DNA of 7,251 bases, taken from the NCBI GenBank assembly GCA_012842235.1, contig DUTE01000415.1, positions 1 through 7,251 on the forward strand, read 5' to 3'. The notes beneath the pieces are model-generated. The model saw only the letters and a program-made list of their open reading frames with translations. It did no database searches and was not told where the DNA came from. Positions 1-6,092 of the stretch are shown here, piece by piece. This stretch comes from Bacillota bacterium. Lineage in GTDB: Bacteria > Bacillota > DTU065. A program made the position numbers and the translations under genes. The first letter of the stretch is position 1, and each line of letters starts with the position of its first letter.

Positions 1-28
1 CAAGCCAATATTAGAATTTAGATAGAAA

Positions 29-68
29 AAAAGACCGCTAGCTTCTTTAGTTTATCTAGCGGTCTTTT
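29..68 (-). terminator. Rho-independent terminator of the sigma-nfeD-floA operon
   Basis: A perfect 13-bp inverted repeat, AAAAGACCGCTAG (29-41) against CTAGCGGTCTTTT (56-68), has a 14-base loop. On the minus strand it is followed by a seven-T run. It lies 45 bases after the last stop codon. The plus-strand reading also ends in TTTT, so it could act on transcripts from the other side too. Confidence 0.93.
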
Positions 69-113
69 GGTATTACAGTATTATGGTCAAACAAAATTCT
101 TCATTTTATCTGC

Positions 114-623
114 TCATCTAGCTTGCCATGGATTTAAAGCTCGCGGTTTACCAAGTAGTTCTTTGGCTATAACGGCACGTGCAAGAGCATCTCTATCAGT
201 AGCAAGCTCAGTCAAAAGATTTTTTTCAGTTGTCGTTTTTTTAACGGCAACCTTCTTTACAATGGGGGCTCTACTTTCTTCTTCAAAATCTTGATCCCAA
301 TCCGCAAAATCTTTTACCCCTAGAACAACAGGAGATATAGTCTTTTTAGTAGCTTTTTTTTGAGCGGAGACAGTCTCTGTTGTCCCGACAGTCTTTGGCT
401 CTGCCCTTTCTAGTTGAGCTTTCTTTACTTGAGGTTTAGTAGTTGGAGCAGACGTTGGAGTTGGAGATCTCTCAAGTTTTGAAGGTGTCTCTTGGAATGC
501 TCTTTTCCAATCAGTACCTCTTTGTCTTTGAGGTGTCTTGTTTTTCTTATTTGCTTTATCTACTTTTTCAAGAGCCGATACTAGGATACTTATTAAAACA
601 ATAATACTAACAATAACATCCAC
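114..623 (-). CDS. Small one-pass membrane protein of unknown function, downstream of floA
   Basis: I do not recognise this 169-residue protein as a named family. It has an N-terminal hydrophobic helix (about 2-18, VIVSIIVLISILVSAL) with no cleavage site. A long basic, low-complexity linker rich in Lys/Thr/Pro/Ser follows (about 20-100), then an acidic patch (FADWDQDFEEES, 106-117). The C-terminal segment is compact and predicted helical (about 136-162; DALARAVIAKELLGKPRAL). From memory, tails of the form AVI-x-x-E-(I/L)LG-x-PRAL recur in small Firmicute hypothetical proteins, so the tail may be the functional part. The likely layout is a membrane anchor, flexible tether and cytoplasmic peptide. 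GTG 623 has AGGTGAT five bases before it and lies 23 bases after floA, so it is co-transcribed. In B. subtilis this position holds yqfB; I see no basis for calling this YqfB. Confidence 0.8.
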   Translation of the reverse strand: MDVIVSIIVLISILVSALEKVDKANKKNKTPQRQRGTDWKRAFQETPSKLERSPTPTSAPTTKPQVKKAQLERAEPKTVGTTETVSAQKKATKKTISPVVLGVKDFADWDQDFEEESRAPIVKKVAVKKTTTEKNLLTELATDRDALARAVIAKELLGKPRALNPWQAR

Positions 624-646
624 AGAATCACCTGCTCTCTATTTCT

Positions 647-1636
647 CTATTCTTTATGCTCTTCTGTTTGAGCCTTTTCTGTGGTTTTTGCTAGTGACTC
701 GCGCATTTTAGTATCTGAAAGAATGTTTTGCATATTGTAGTAATCCATTACACCAAAATTACCTGATTTAAGTGCATCGGCTATAGCCTCAGGAATCTTA
801 GCCTCGGCTTCGACAACTTTTGCTTTCATCTCTTGGACTCTTGCCTTCATCTCCTGCTCGAGAGCTTGAGCTGCAAAACGTCTCTCCGCAGCTTTAGCTT
901 GGGCAATGTTTTTATCAGCTTCGGCTTGGTCGATTGAAAGCTGAGCACCAATATTTTTGCCCACATCGATATCGGCTATATCAATGGAGAGAATCTCGAA
1001 AGCAGTACCAGCATCTAAGCTCTTAGATAAAACTGTTTTAGAAATACTATCAGGATTTTCTAAAACCTCTTCATGGCTTTGTGAAGAACCCACAGTTGTA
1101 ACAATACCCTCACCAACACGGGCAATAATGGTTTCTTCTCCTGCACCACCAACAAGTCTATCGATATTAGCACGCACTGTAACCCTTGCTTTTACTTTGA
1201 CTTCAATACCATTTTTGGCTACAGCAGCAATCGTTGGCGTTTCAATAACTTTAGGTTGAACACTCATCTGTACTGCTTCTAAAACATTTCGGCCAGCTAA
1301 ATCAATTGCTGTACAACGTTCAAAAGTTAGATTAATATCTGCTCGTCTAGCAGCAATTAAAGCATCAACAACCCGGTCTACATGACCACCAGCAAGATAA
1401 TGAGCCTCAAGCTGATCTAGTTGTACCTCCTCTAGCCCACCTTTTCTCGCTTTAATTAATGGCAATACAACAGCGTGTGGTGGTACCCTTCTTAATCTCA
1501 TACCGATGAGATAAGAAAGTGGGATCGATACATGTGCCGCAAGAGCTGAGATCCATAGGCCAACTGGCACCAAAGAGAAAATTGTCAGTACCACAAAGAT
1601 AATAATTACTAGAATCACAACACCTAAAACTGTCAT
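647..1636 (-). CDS. floA: Flotillin-like protein FloA
   Basis: Membrane scaffold protein (B. subtilis YqfA/FloA, 331 residues) that forms foci in functional membrane microdomains and influences membrane fluidity and envelope-stress tolerance. The 329-residue product is full length. An N-terminal hydrophobic hairpin (about 3-46) anchors it to the inner face of the membrane. The SPFH/PHB domain follows (about 50-230, with [22 protein letters not shown] and [18 protein letters not shown]), then an alanine/glutamate/lysine-rich helical region (about 235-290, [19 protein letters not shown]) and the family C-terminal block [22 protein letters not shown] (split; about 294-315). ATG 1636 overlaps the nfeD stop as ATGA and has AGGAGG seven bases upstream. 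NfeD plus FloA is the conserved protease-flotillin pair, here under an ECF sigma factor. Confidence 0.97.
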   Translation of the reverse strand: MTVLGVVILVIIIFVVLTIFSLVPVGLWISALAAHVSIPLSYLIGMRLRRVPPHAVVLPLIKARKGGLEEVQLDQLEAHYLAGGHVDRVVDALIAARRADINLTFERCTAIDLAGRNVLEAVQMSVQPKVIETPTIAAVAKNGIEVKVKARVTVRANIDRLVGGAGEETIIARVGEGIVTTVGSSQSHEEVLENPDSISKTVLSKSLDAGTAFEILSIDIADIDVGKNIGAQLSIDQAEADKNIAQAKAAERRFAAQALEQEMKARVQEMKAKVVEAEAKIPEAIADALKSGNFGVMDYYNMQNILSDTKMRESLAKTTEKAQTEEHKE

Positions 1637-2919
1637 TTAGTTCCCTCCTCTTTACTTTCCTCTACAACTACTCGGTTTCCCCTTACTTCAATTACCTTAA
1701 CTAAAACATCTTTGGGCAAAAAATCACCAGATGTCTGAGCACTAATGCGTTTACCATCAACCTCTATAAGACCGGATGGACGCATTACAGTTAGAGTTAC
1801 ACCGGTTTTGCCCTCTAATTTAGATAATTTATCTGAAACAACTGTATATCCTTTTTGTTCATCTAAACTTGTGTCTAGGACTATTTTTTTCATAAGTGGA
1901 GCCTTTTTCAAACGCTTCCAAAGGAGCTTAAGGATTAGTGCTGTTAAAGCTATAGCTGCTATTAAAACCCAGACTGCTTGGTTGAGGTTATTAAAGCTCA
2001 TAATAATACTAGTAAAAATACCAGCAATACCTAAAATTCCCGCAACCCCAAAACCTGGAATAACAAATATCTCTAAACCCAAAAGAAGCAATCCTGCCAA
2101 AAACAGAATAAACTGCTCTAGGCCTGCAAGCCCTGAAAGATAACGGCCGCCGAAGAATAACACTAAACTCATTAAGCCAACTGTGCCTGCAACACCCCAG
2201 CCAGCTGTGAAAAATTCCAGTATAATCCCTAGAAAACCAATTGAAAGAAGTAGTGAACTAACTACAGGGTCTGTTAAAAACCGGGCAAATTTTTCTGCAC
2301 CTAAGGGTTCTTCTGTAACAAGTGGTTCTTTTGCAAGACCTTTTAACTCTAATAGGCTAGCAAGGTTATCTATTGTTCCTTCAGATATCTTGTATTCTTG
2401 TGCTTCTTTGGCTGTTAAATTAAGGATTTTACCTTTTTCAACAAGACCAGGTATCTCCACATCAGCATCTACCATAGCCTCAGCAATTAAGCCATCTTTG
2501 CCACGGGCCTCAGCAGTAGCTTTAAATTCTCGTCGTAAAGCAGAGATAATTTTTTCTTCTTTCGGCCTTGTCTCGGCAGATCCGATACTGCTTCCACTTA
2601 CCATATATAACTCATCACCAGATAAGGCAATAAGTGCACCAGCAGACCATGCCCTACCTGTTACATAAGTAATTACAGGTAAATCTGTTCTCATAACTAC
2701 ATCTCTTACCTCAAGTGCTGCATCGACTAAACCACCTAAGGTATCTATCTCCATTACTACAAGGTCTGCCCGATTTTTTTCAGCATTTCTCATTACCCTT
2801 TGAACAAAACCTGAAACTCCATAGTCGATAGTACCTTTAACAGGGATTACATAGACTTCTCCTAAAACTGATAGTGTTATTAGTAAAACAAGAATCAAGG
2901 AAAAACTCCACTTTTTCAC
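1633..2919 (-). CDS. nfeD: NfeD family membrane-bound ClpP-class serine protease
   Basis: Long-form NfeD/STOPP protein (B. subtilis YqeZ type), 428 residues. It has a signal peptide (1-20, [19 protein letters not shown]) and an outer ClpP-like protease domain (about 21-195). Then come about five transmembrane helices (roughly 219-237, 242-259, 268-286, 290-308, 315-334) and a C-terminal OB-fold NfeD domain (about 367-420, [20 protein letters not shown]). The likely nucleophile is Ser92 in [13 protein letters not shown]. Lys133 ([14 protein letters not shown]) lies 41 residues on, the same spacing as the Ser97/Lys138 dyad of archaeal PH1510. The family works with flotillin/stomatin partners, and floA follows with an ATGA overlap. 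GTG 2919 overlaps the anti-sigma stop and has GGAGG nine bases upstream. The substrate is unknown; PH1510 cleaves a stomatin C-terminus. Confidence 0.93.
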   Translation of the reverse strand: MKKWSFSLILVLLITLSVLGEVYVIPVKGTIDYGVSGFVQRVMRNAEKNRADLVVMEIDTLGGLVDAALEVRDVVMRTDLPVITYVTGRAWSAGALIALSGDELYMVSGSSIGSAETRPKEEKIISALRREFKATAEARGKDGLIAEAMVDADVEIPGLVEKGKILNLTAKEAQEYKISEGTIDNLASLLELKGLAKEPLVTEEPLGAEKFARFLTDPVVSSLLLSIGFLGIILEFFTAGWGVAGTVGLMSLVLFFGGRYLSGLAGLEQFILFLAGLLLLGLEIFVIPGFGVAGILGIAGIFTSIIMSFNNLNQAVWVLIAAIALTALILKLLWKRLKKAPLMKKIVLDTSLDEQKGYTVVSDKLSKLEGKTGVTLTVMRPSGLIEVDGKRISAQTSGDFLPKDVLVKVIEVRGNRVVVEESKEEGTK

Positions 2920-3482
2920 AATAAATCACCTCCAGTAATCCTTTGGTAAATAGTATCCCAAAAACCCACAAAACGTTCCCATAGGCTTTTGTTTTCCACC
3001 ATAGCAGAGACCTGACCATCTATAGAGGTGATATTTCCTTTAATTTCACCTTGAACATAGACATCCCCACCTACAACAGTCAAGTCACCAGAAAGACTAT
3101 CTCCATCAACTATAACTTTTTTACCTCGAGAATGAATAGCCACAGTATCACCTATATTTTCCGAAGGAATTGCCCTAGGATAATAATAGATGATGCCAAA
3201 GATTAAAATGGCTGCAACACTCCACTGAATGATCCTTTGAAAGCGTCTTTTTCTCCATTTACCTTCTTTAGCTGCCTCTTCTTGAATTTGCGAAACCAAA
3301 GAATCAGGTGCTTTGACCATAAGTTTCTCAATATTCTCTTCAAGAAAGAACAGTTGTTCAACCTCTTTACTACATTTAGAACAAGCTAGTAAATGAGCTC
3401 TTACTTTTCTATCTTCTAAAGCTGGCAAAGTGCCATCTATATAATCGTCAAGACGTATTTGAACATAGTCACAATCGCTCAC
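2916..3482 (-). CDS. Zinc-finger (zf-HC2) transmembrane anti-sigma factor with beta-repeat outer domain
   Basis: Membrane-bound inhibitor that should sequester the adjacent sigma factor. With the start at GTG 3482 the product has 188 residues. The cytoplasmic anti-sigma domain has the zf-HC2 pattern: Cys4, the LDDYIDGTL segment, then HLLACSKC with His30, Cys34 and Cys37. A charged linker leads to one transmembrane helix (about 84-101, IIQWSVAAILIFGIIYYY). Outside, residues about 121-160 contain glycine/aspartate-spaced short strands (VIVDGDSLSGDLTVVGGDVYVQGEIKG is split over repeats of about 7-8 residues), resembling bactofilin-type beta-helix coils. The tail, about 168-182, is Trp/Phe-rich and amphipathic. 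An ATG at 3503 inside the sigma gene is in frame but lies before the ribosome binding site. The stop overlaps the nfeD start as GTGA, so translation is coupled. The function of the outer segment is unknown. Confidence 0.9.
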   Translation of the reverse strand: MSDCDYVQIRLDDYIDGTLPALEDRKVRAHLLACSKCSKEVEQLFFLEENIEKLMVKAPDSLVSQIQEEAAKEGKWRKRRFQRIIQWSVAAILIFGIIYYYPRAIPSENIGDTVAIHSRGKKVIVDGDSLSGDLTVVGGDVYVQGEIKGNITSIDGQVSAMVENKSLWERFVGFWDTIYQRITGGDLL

Positions 3483-3490
3483 CACACCCA

Positions 3491-3497
3491 CCTCCTT
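3491..3497 (-). promoter_or_regulatory. Ribosome binding site deciding the anti-sigma start
   Basis: AAGGAGG overlaps the sigma-factor stop codon. Two GTG codons follow, at 3485 (5 bases away) and 3482 (8 bases away). The second has the better spacing, and both are preferable to the ATG at 3503, which lies upstream of this site. Confidence 0.75.
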
Positions 3498-4038
3498 AAT
3501 CATTAAAATAACGTTCTTTAAGAAGTTTTCTTGCTCTATGCAATTGTGTCTTTATAGTTCCAAGGGGTTCCTCTAATACATTGGCTATCTCTTCGTATTT
3601 TAATCCTTCTAGATAACGAAGAAGAAGTACTAGTTGATATCTTACCGGCAAAGTATAAAGGGCTTCAGTTAGTTTTTCTATGTTTTCTTTATCTATTGTT
3701 GCTTTTTCAGGAGATACAAACGAACTCTGGGTGTAATTTATAAGTTCATCATCTGTATCTGTAAAACTAATACCCTTTCTTTGCCTCACTCTATCAATAC
3801 AAAGATTACTTGCAATTTTTAACAACCAATTACGAAAGGAATAGTTAGAATTATACGTATCTAAAGCTCGATAAGCCCTTAAGAAAGTCTCTTGAGTAAC
3901 ATCTTCAGCCTCTAGTGGGTCTTTTAACATGCGCAAACAAAGAGAGTACACTTTAGAAGAATGGCGCATGACAAGCTCATTAAAAGAGTCTTTCTTACCT
4001 TTGATAGTCATTTTCACAATTTCCTGATCACTGAACAT
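3496..4038 (-). CDS. ECF RNA polymerase sigma factor, SigW-like
   Basis: Extracytoplasmic-function sigma-70 factor that directs RNA polymerase to envelope-stress promoters. The 180-residue product has only the two domains expected. Region 2 (about 17-88) includes FNELVMRHSSKVYSLCLRML, AEDVTQETFLRAYRALDTY (core binding and -10 recognition) and FRNWLLKIASNLCIDRVRQRK. An acidic linker (about 93-120) follows, then region 4 (about 122-175) with LPVRYQLVLLLRYLEGLKYEEIANVLEEPLGTIKTQLHRARKLL, the helix-turn-helix for the -35 box. ATG 4038 is the natural start, although the upstream AGAGG is weak and 11 bases away. The gene is first in its operon, preceded by a matching ECF promoter and followed after 13 bases by its anti-sigma gene. 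It resembles B. subtilis SigW (187 residues), but orthology needs a tree. Confidence 0.95.
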   Translation of the reverse strand: MFSDQEIVKMTIKGKKDSFNELVMRHSSKVYSLCLRMLKDPLEAEDVTQETFLRAYRALDTYNSNYSFRNWLLKIASNLCIDRVRQRKGISFTDTDDELINYTQSSFVSPEKATIDKENIEKLTEALYTLPVRYQLVLLLRYLEGLKYEEIANVLEEPLGTIKTQLHRARKLLKERYFND

Positions 4039-4061
4039 AAACCTACCATCCTCTACTCTTT

Positions 4062-4089
4062 TATACGTTTGGATATGTAAATGGTTTCA
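4062..4089 (-). promoter_or_regulatory. ECF (SigW-type) promoter of the sigma factor operon
   Basis: On the minus strand TGAAAC (4089-4084) is followed after exactly 16 bases by CGTATA (4067-4062). This matches the SigW-family consensus TGAAAC-N16-CGTA, with the typical AAC in the -35 box and CGT in the -10 box. An A/T-rich stretch lies directly upstream, between the rpsU terminator and the -35 box. The -10 box ends 23 bases before the sigma start codon, so the leader should be only about 15-20 bases. The match is seen directly; recognition by the adjacent sigma factor (autoregulation) is inferred from the habit of this family. Confidence 0.88.
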
Positions 4090-4107
4090 TATTTTATGTG
4101 TTTTTTA

Positions 4108-4145
4108 TTAAAAAAGGGGCGCCCCCCCGTGGGACAACCCCTTAA
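4108..4145 (-). terminator. Rho-independent terminator after rpsU
   Basis: Read on the minus strand, AAGGGG (4143-4138) pairs with CCCCTT (4119-4114), and further G/C pairing is possible inside (a CCC against a run of seven G). The structure is followed by a continuous T-run to 4110. It begins a few bases after the rpsU stop and precedes the sigma-factor promoter, so it separates the two operons. Confidence 0.85.
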
Positions 4146-4148
4146 TAA

Positions 4149-4328
4149 CTAAAAAGAGCGACCTCTTCTTCTTGCTTCTTCACGCTTCTTCTTCTTCTTC
4201 ACACTAGGTTTTTCGTAGTGTTCATGCTTGCGTGATTCGGTGAAGACGCCAGCACGCCGACACTTAGTTTTGAAACGCCGGAGAGCTTGGTCTATATCTT
4301 CATTTTTGCCAACTTTTACTTCAGCCAT
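4149..4328 (-). CDS. rpsU: 30S ribosomal protein S21
   Basis: Small basic protein of the 30S subunit that sits near the mRNA exit/anti-Shine-Dalgarno region and aids initiation. The 59-residue product starts [20 protein letters not shown], carries [21 protein letters not shown] in the middle and ends in a lysine/arginine tail ([17 protein letters not shown]). This is the complete, normal-length bacterial S21. The open frame extends 12 codons further upstream, but ATG 4328 has AGGAGG six bases before it and gives the canonical N-terminus. It is the last gene of the RNA-modification operon, followed at once by a terminator. The GAA/AAG-rich repeat in the DNA of the tail simply encodes the basic residues. 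Confidence 0.97.
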   Translation of the reverse strand: MAEVKVGKNEDIDQALRRFKTKCRRAGVFTESRKHEHYEKPSVKKKKKREEARRRGRSF

Positions 4329-4334
4329 ATTCTC

Positions 4335-4340
4335 CCTCCT
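4335..4340 (-). promoter_or_regulatory. Ribosome binding site deciding the rpsU start
   Basis: AGGAGG six bases before ATG 4328. It fixes the 59-residue S21 and excludes the longer frame that opens further upstream. Confidence 0.85.
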
Positions 4341-4377
4341 CCCCGACCCTCTTGTCAACAACAAACAGCCCTAGGGC

Positions 4378-4725
4378 TTAACCGGGAGGCCACGTTAGAG
4401 AACGGCCACCCAGAAGATGCATATGCAGGTGATATACAGACTGACCTCCATCACGGTTGCAGTTTGTCACCAGCCTAAACCCGTCCTGGGCAATCTGCTG
4501 CTCTCTGGAGAGGGAGGCAGCTACAAGAAACATGTGACCGACTAGCTTCTGATCTTCGTGAGTAAGATTTAATACTGTAGGAATATGCTTTTTGGGTATA
4601 AGAACAATGTGTACTGGTGCCTGAGGATCAATATCATTAAAAGCTACAACCAGATCGTCTTCATAAACTATGCTACTGGGTACCTCTTTAGAAGCAATTT
4701 TGCAAAAAATGCAATCTTCAGCCAC
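4378..4725 (-). CDS. HIT (histidine triad) family protein, Hint-type
   Basis: Small cytoplasmic nucleotide hydrolase/transferase of the histidine-triad superfamily, Hint branch. Such proteins typically hydrolyse purine nucleoside phosphoramidates or acyl-adenylates; the exact substrate cannot be told from sequence. The 115-residue product shows CIFCKI (Cys5, Cys8; usual zinc-binding pair), a central IDPQAPVHIVLIPKKHI segment (His39, His47), GFRLVTNCNRDGGQSVYH, and the catalytic triad HLHMHLLGG (His99, His101, His103), ending in TWPPG as Hint proteins do. A longer frame begins at a GTG at 4743, but those bases contain the ribosome binding site itself, so GTG 4725 giving MAEDCIFCKI is preferred. 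It sits 77 bases after mtaB and 49 before rpsU, a placement common in Clostridia. Confidence 0.93.
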   Translation of the reverse strand: MAEDCIFCKIASKEVPSSIVYEDDLVVAFNDIDPQAPVHIVLIPKKHIPTVLNLTHEDQKLVGHMFLVAASLSREQQIAQDGFRLVTNCNRDGGQSVYHLHMHLLGGRSLTWPPG

Positions 4726-4731
4726 ATCTAC

Positions 4732-4738
4732 ACCTCCT
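4732..4738 (-). promoter_or_regulatory. Ribosome binding site deciding the HIT gene start
   Basis: A perfect AGGAGGT six bases before the GTG at 4725. Because it lies within the apparent upstream extension (GTG 4743), that extension is unlikely to be translated. Confidence 0.85.
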
Positions 4739-4802
4739 CTCACCCATGGATAGTAACATATTCTCTCTGCAACTGATAATTCCTGCAGAAAGGAATCTAT
4801 GA

Positions 4803-6092
4803 TTAGACAGACTTTAGAGTTCTGCCTAATACACCATTAGAGTAGACCTTTTCCAGTTCTACTTGGACAAAGCCATTTCCTGGCTTATCTATATAGACTT
4901 TAATATAATCTTCTGTTGTTCCTGAAAAACCCCTTTTTGAGGTCTCTGGCAATAGAGCTTCTTGCTCAACAACTACTTCTGCTATGCGGCCAATATTTTT
5001 TTGATGATAGGCATCCTCTAGATCTTGGCCAATGGCTATGAGCTCTTTTGCACGTCTCGACCTCTCTTTTCTAGGTATTTGGTTTGGTAGTGAATAGGCT
5101 TTTGTGCCTTTTCGTCTAGAAAAAGGGAAGACATGAAGTCTTGTAAAACCCATTTCTTTCACAAATTCACAGGTCTTAATAAAGTCTTCTTCACTTTCTC
5201 CCGGAAATCCTACAATAATATCTGTAGTTAGCCCAAGAGGAGAATAATCCTTCACCTTTTGAATTATCTCACTATAAGTTTCGGTATCATACTTGCGATT
5301 CATCGCTTTTAAAATCTTATCTGTACCACTTTGCAAAGGTATATGCAAGTGCCTACAAAAATTAGGATAGTCGAGAAGTTCTATTATTTCGTCATCTAAC
5401 TCTAGTGGCTCAATTGAACTAAGTCTCAATCTATATCCAGGAATCTTTAACGCTTCTTTAAGAATACGGGCAAGATTCCAACCTTCAAGATCTCTGCCAT
5501 AGGCACCAATATGGATACCTGTGAAGATAATCTCTTTTGTGCCACTACTAGCTAGATTGGCCACTTCTTCTAAAATAGACTCAGGTAGACGGCTTCTAAT
5601 TCTACCTCTTGAATAAGGGATCTTACAATAAGAACAGAAATTGTCACAACCATCTTGGATCTTTACATATGCTCTTGTTCTTTCATGATAAGTAGCTGGT
5701 AGATCTTCGAATTTATCAGCAGTTGTAATCTTGATAATCTGCTCTTTTTTAGTACGATACTCCTCAACTAATTTTACTACTAAATCTCTTCCTGAGGTAC
5801 CTATTATAATATCCACACCTTCGATTTGTGCTACTTTACTAGGTTCAGTCTGTGTATAGCAGCCCATAACAACAACTATCGACAAGGGGTTTTTATCTTT
5901 AGCTCTTCGTATTATCTGTCTTGATTTTTTGTCACTCTCAGCAGTTACAGTACAGGTGTTAATAATATATATATCGGCTTTTTCTTCAAAAGGCACTATT
6001 TCGTAACCTTTTTGGCTAAATAAACTAAGGACCCCTTCTGTATCATATTGATTAACTTTGCAGCCAAGAGTATAGGCAGCAACAGTACTCAA
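4803..6092 (-). CDS. mtaB: tRNA (N6-threonylcarbamoyladenosine(37)-C2)-methylthiotransferase MtaB
   Basis: Radical-SAM methylthiotransferase (B. subtilis YqeV type) that converts t6A37 to ms2t6A37 in tRNAs reading ANN codons. The 429-residue product has the family architecture. An N-terminal MTTase domain carries cluster-binding Cys11 (TLGCKVNQ), Cys47 (NTCTV) and Cys78 (GCYTQ). The radical-SAM core has the CxxxCxxC triad at Cys149, Cys153 and Cys156 (GCDNFCSYC), followed by SRGRIRSR, FTGIHIGAYG, LRLSSIEP, HIPLQSGTDKILKAMNR and TDIIVGFPGE. A C-terminal TRAM-like segment occupies roughly 365-429. LGCKVNQ rather than other variants, together with the neighbours, points to MtaB rather than MiaB or RimO. 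The start is TTG, overlapping the rsmE stop as TTGA, with AAAGGAGA ten bases upstream. No ATG lies nearby, and Cys11 forces a start this early. Confidence 0.95.
   Translation of the reverse strand: MSTVAAYTLGCKVNQYDTEGVLSLFSQKGYEIVPFEEKADIYIINTCTVTAESDKKSRQIIRRAKDKNPLSIVVVMGCYTQTEPSKVAQIEGVDIIIGTSGRDLVVKLVEEYRTKKEQIIKITTADKFEDLPATYHERTRAYVKIQDGCDNFCSYCKIPYSRGRIRSRLPESILEEVANLASSGTKEIIFTGIHIGAYGRDLEGWNLARILKEALKIPGYRLRLSSIEPLELDDEIIELLDYPNFCRHLHIPLQSGTDKILKAMNRKYDTETYSEIIQKVKDYSPLGLTTDIIVGFPGESEEDFIKTCEFVKEMGFTRLHVFPFSRRKGTKAYSLPNQIPRKERSRRAKELIAIGQDLEDAYHQKNIGRIAEVVVEQEALLPETSKRGFSGTTEDYIKVYIDKPGNGFVQVELEKVYSNGVLGRTLKSV

Noticed and set aside
1..28. Bases beyond the final terminator.
   Set aside because: Too short to judge; no gene end, repeat or promoter could be supported.
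1745..2668. Two long open frames on the plus strand (1745-2143 and 2183-2668) opposite nfeD.
   Set aside because: They are antisense to a clearly conserved protein, have no recognisable domain or ribosome binding site, and reflect the composition of the opposite strand.
2837..3019. A 60-codon minus-strand frame across the anti-sigma/nfeD junction.
   Set aside because: It overlaps two well-supported genes in another frame and its translation has no family features.
4184..4201. CTT triplet repeat near the end of rpsU.
   Set aside because: It is explained by the lysine/glutamate/arginine-rich tail of S21.
4351..4356. TTGACA-like sequence on the minus strand between the HIT gene and rpsU, a possible rpsU promoter -35 box.
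   Set aside because: No acceptable -10 box at 16-18 bases; the downstream bases are the G-rich ribosome binding region and the rpsU start.
4367..4378. Perfect 12-base palindrome AGCCCTAGGGCT just after the HIT stop codon, followed by TTTGTTGTTG on the minus strand.
   Set aside because: A hairpin would have almost no loop and a poor T-run, so it is not supported as a terminator. It could be a weak processing signal, but nothing shows that.
4779..4796. Inverted repeat ATTCC/GGAAT in the mtaB-HIT gap.
   Set aside because: Only five base pairs around an eight-base spacer and no T-run; too weak to call.
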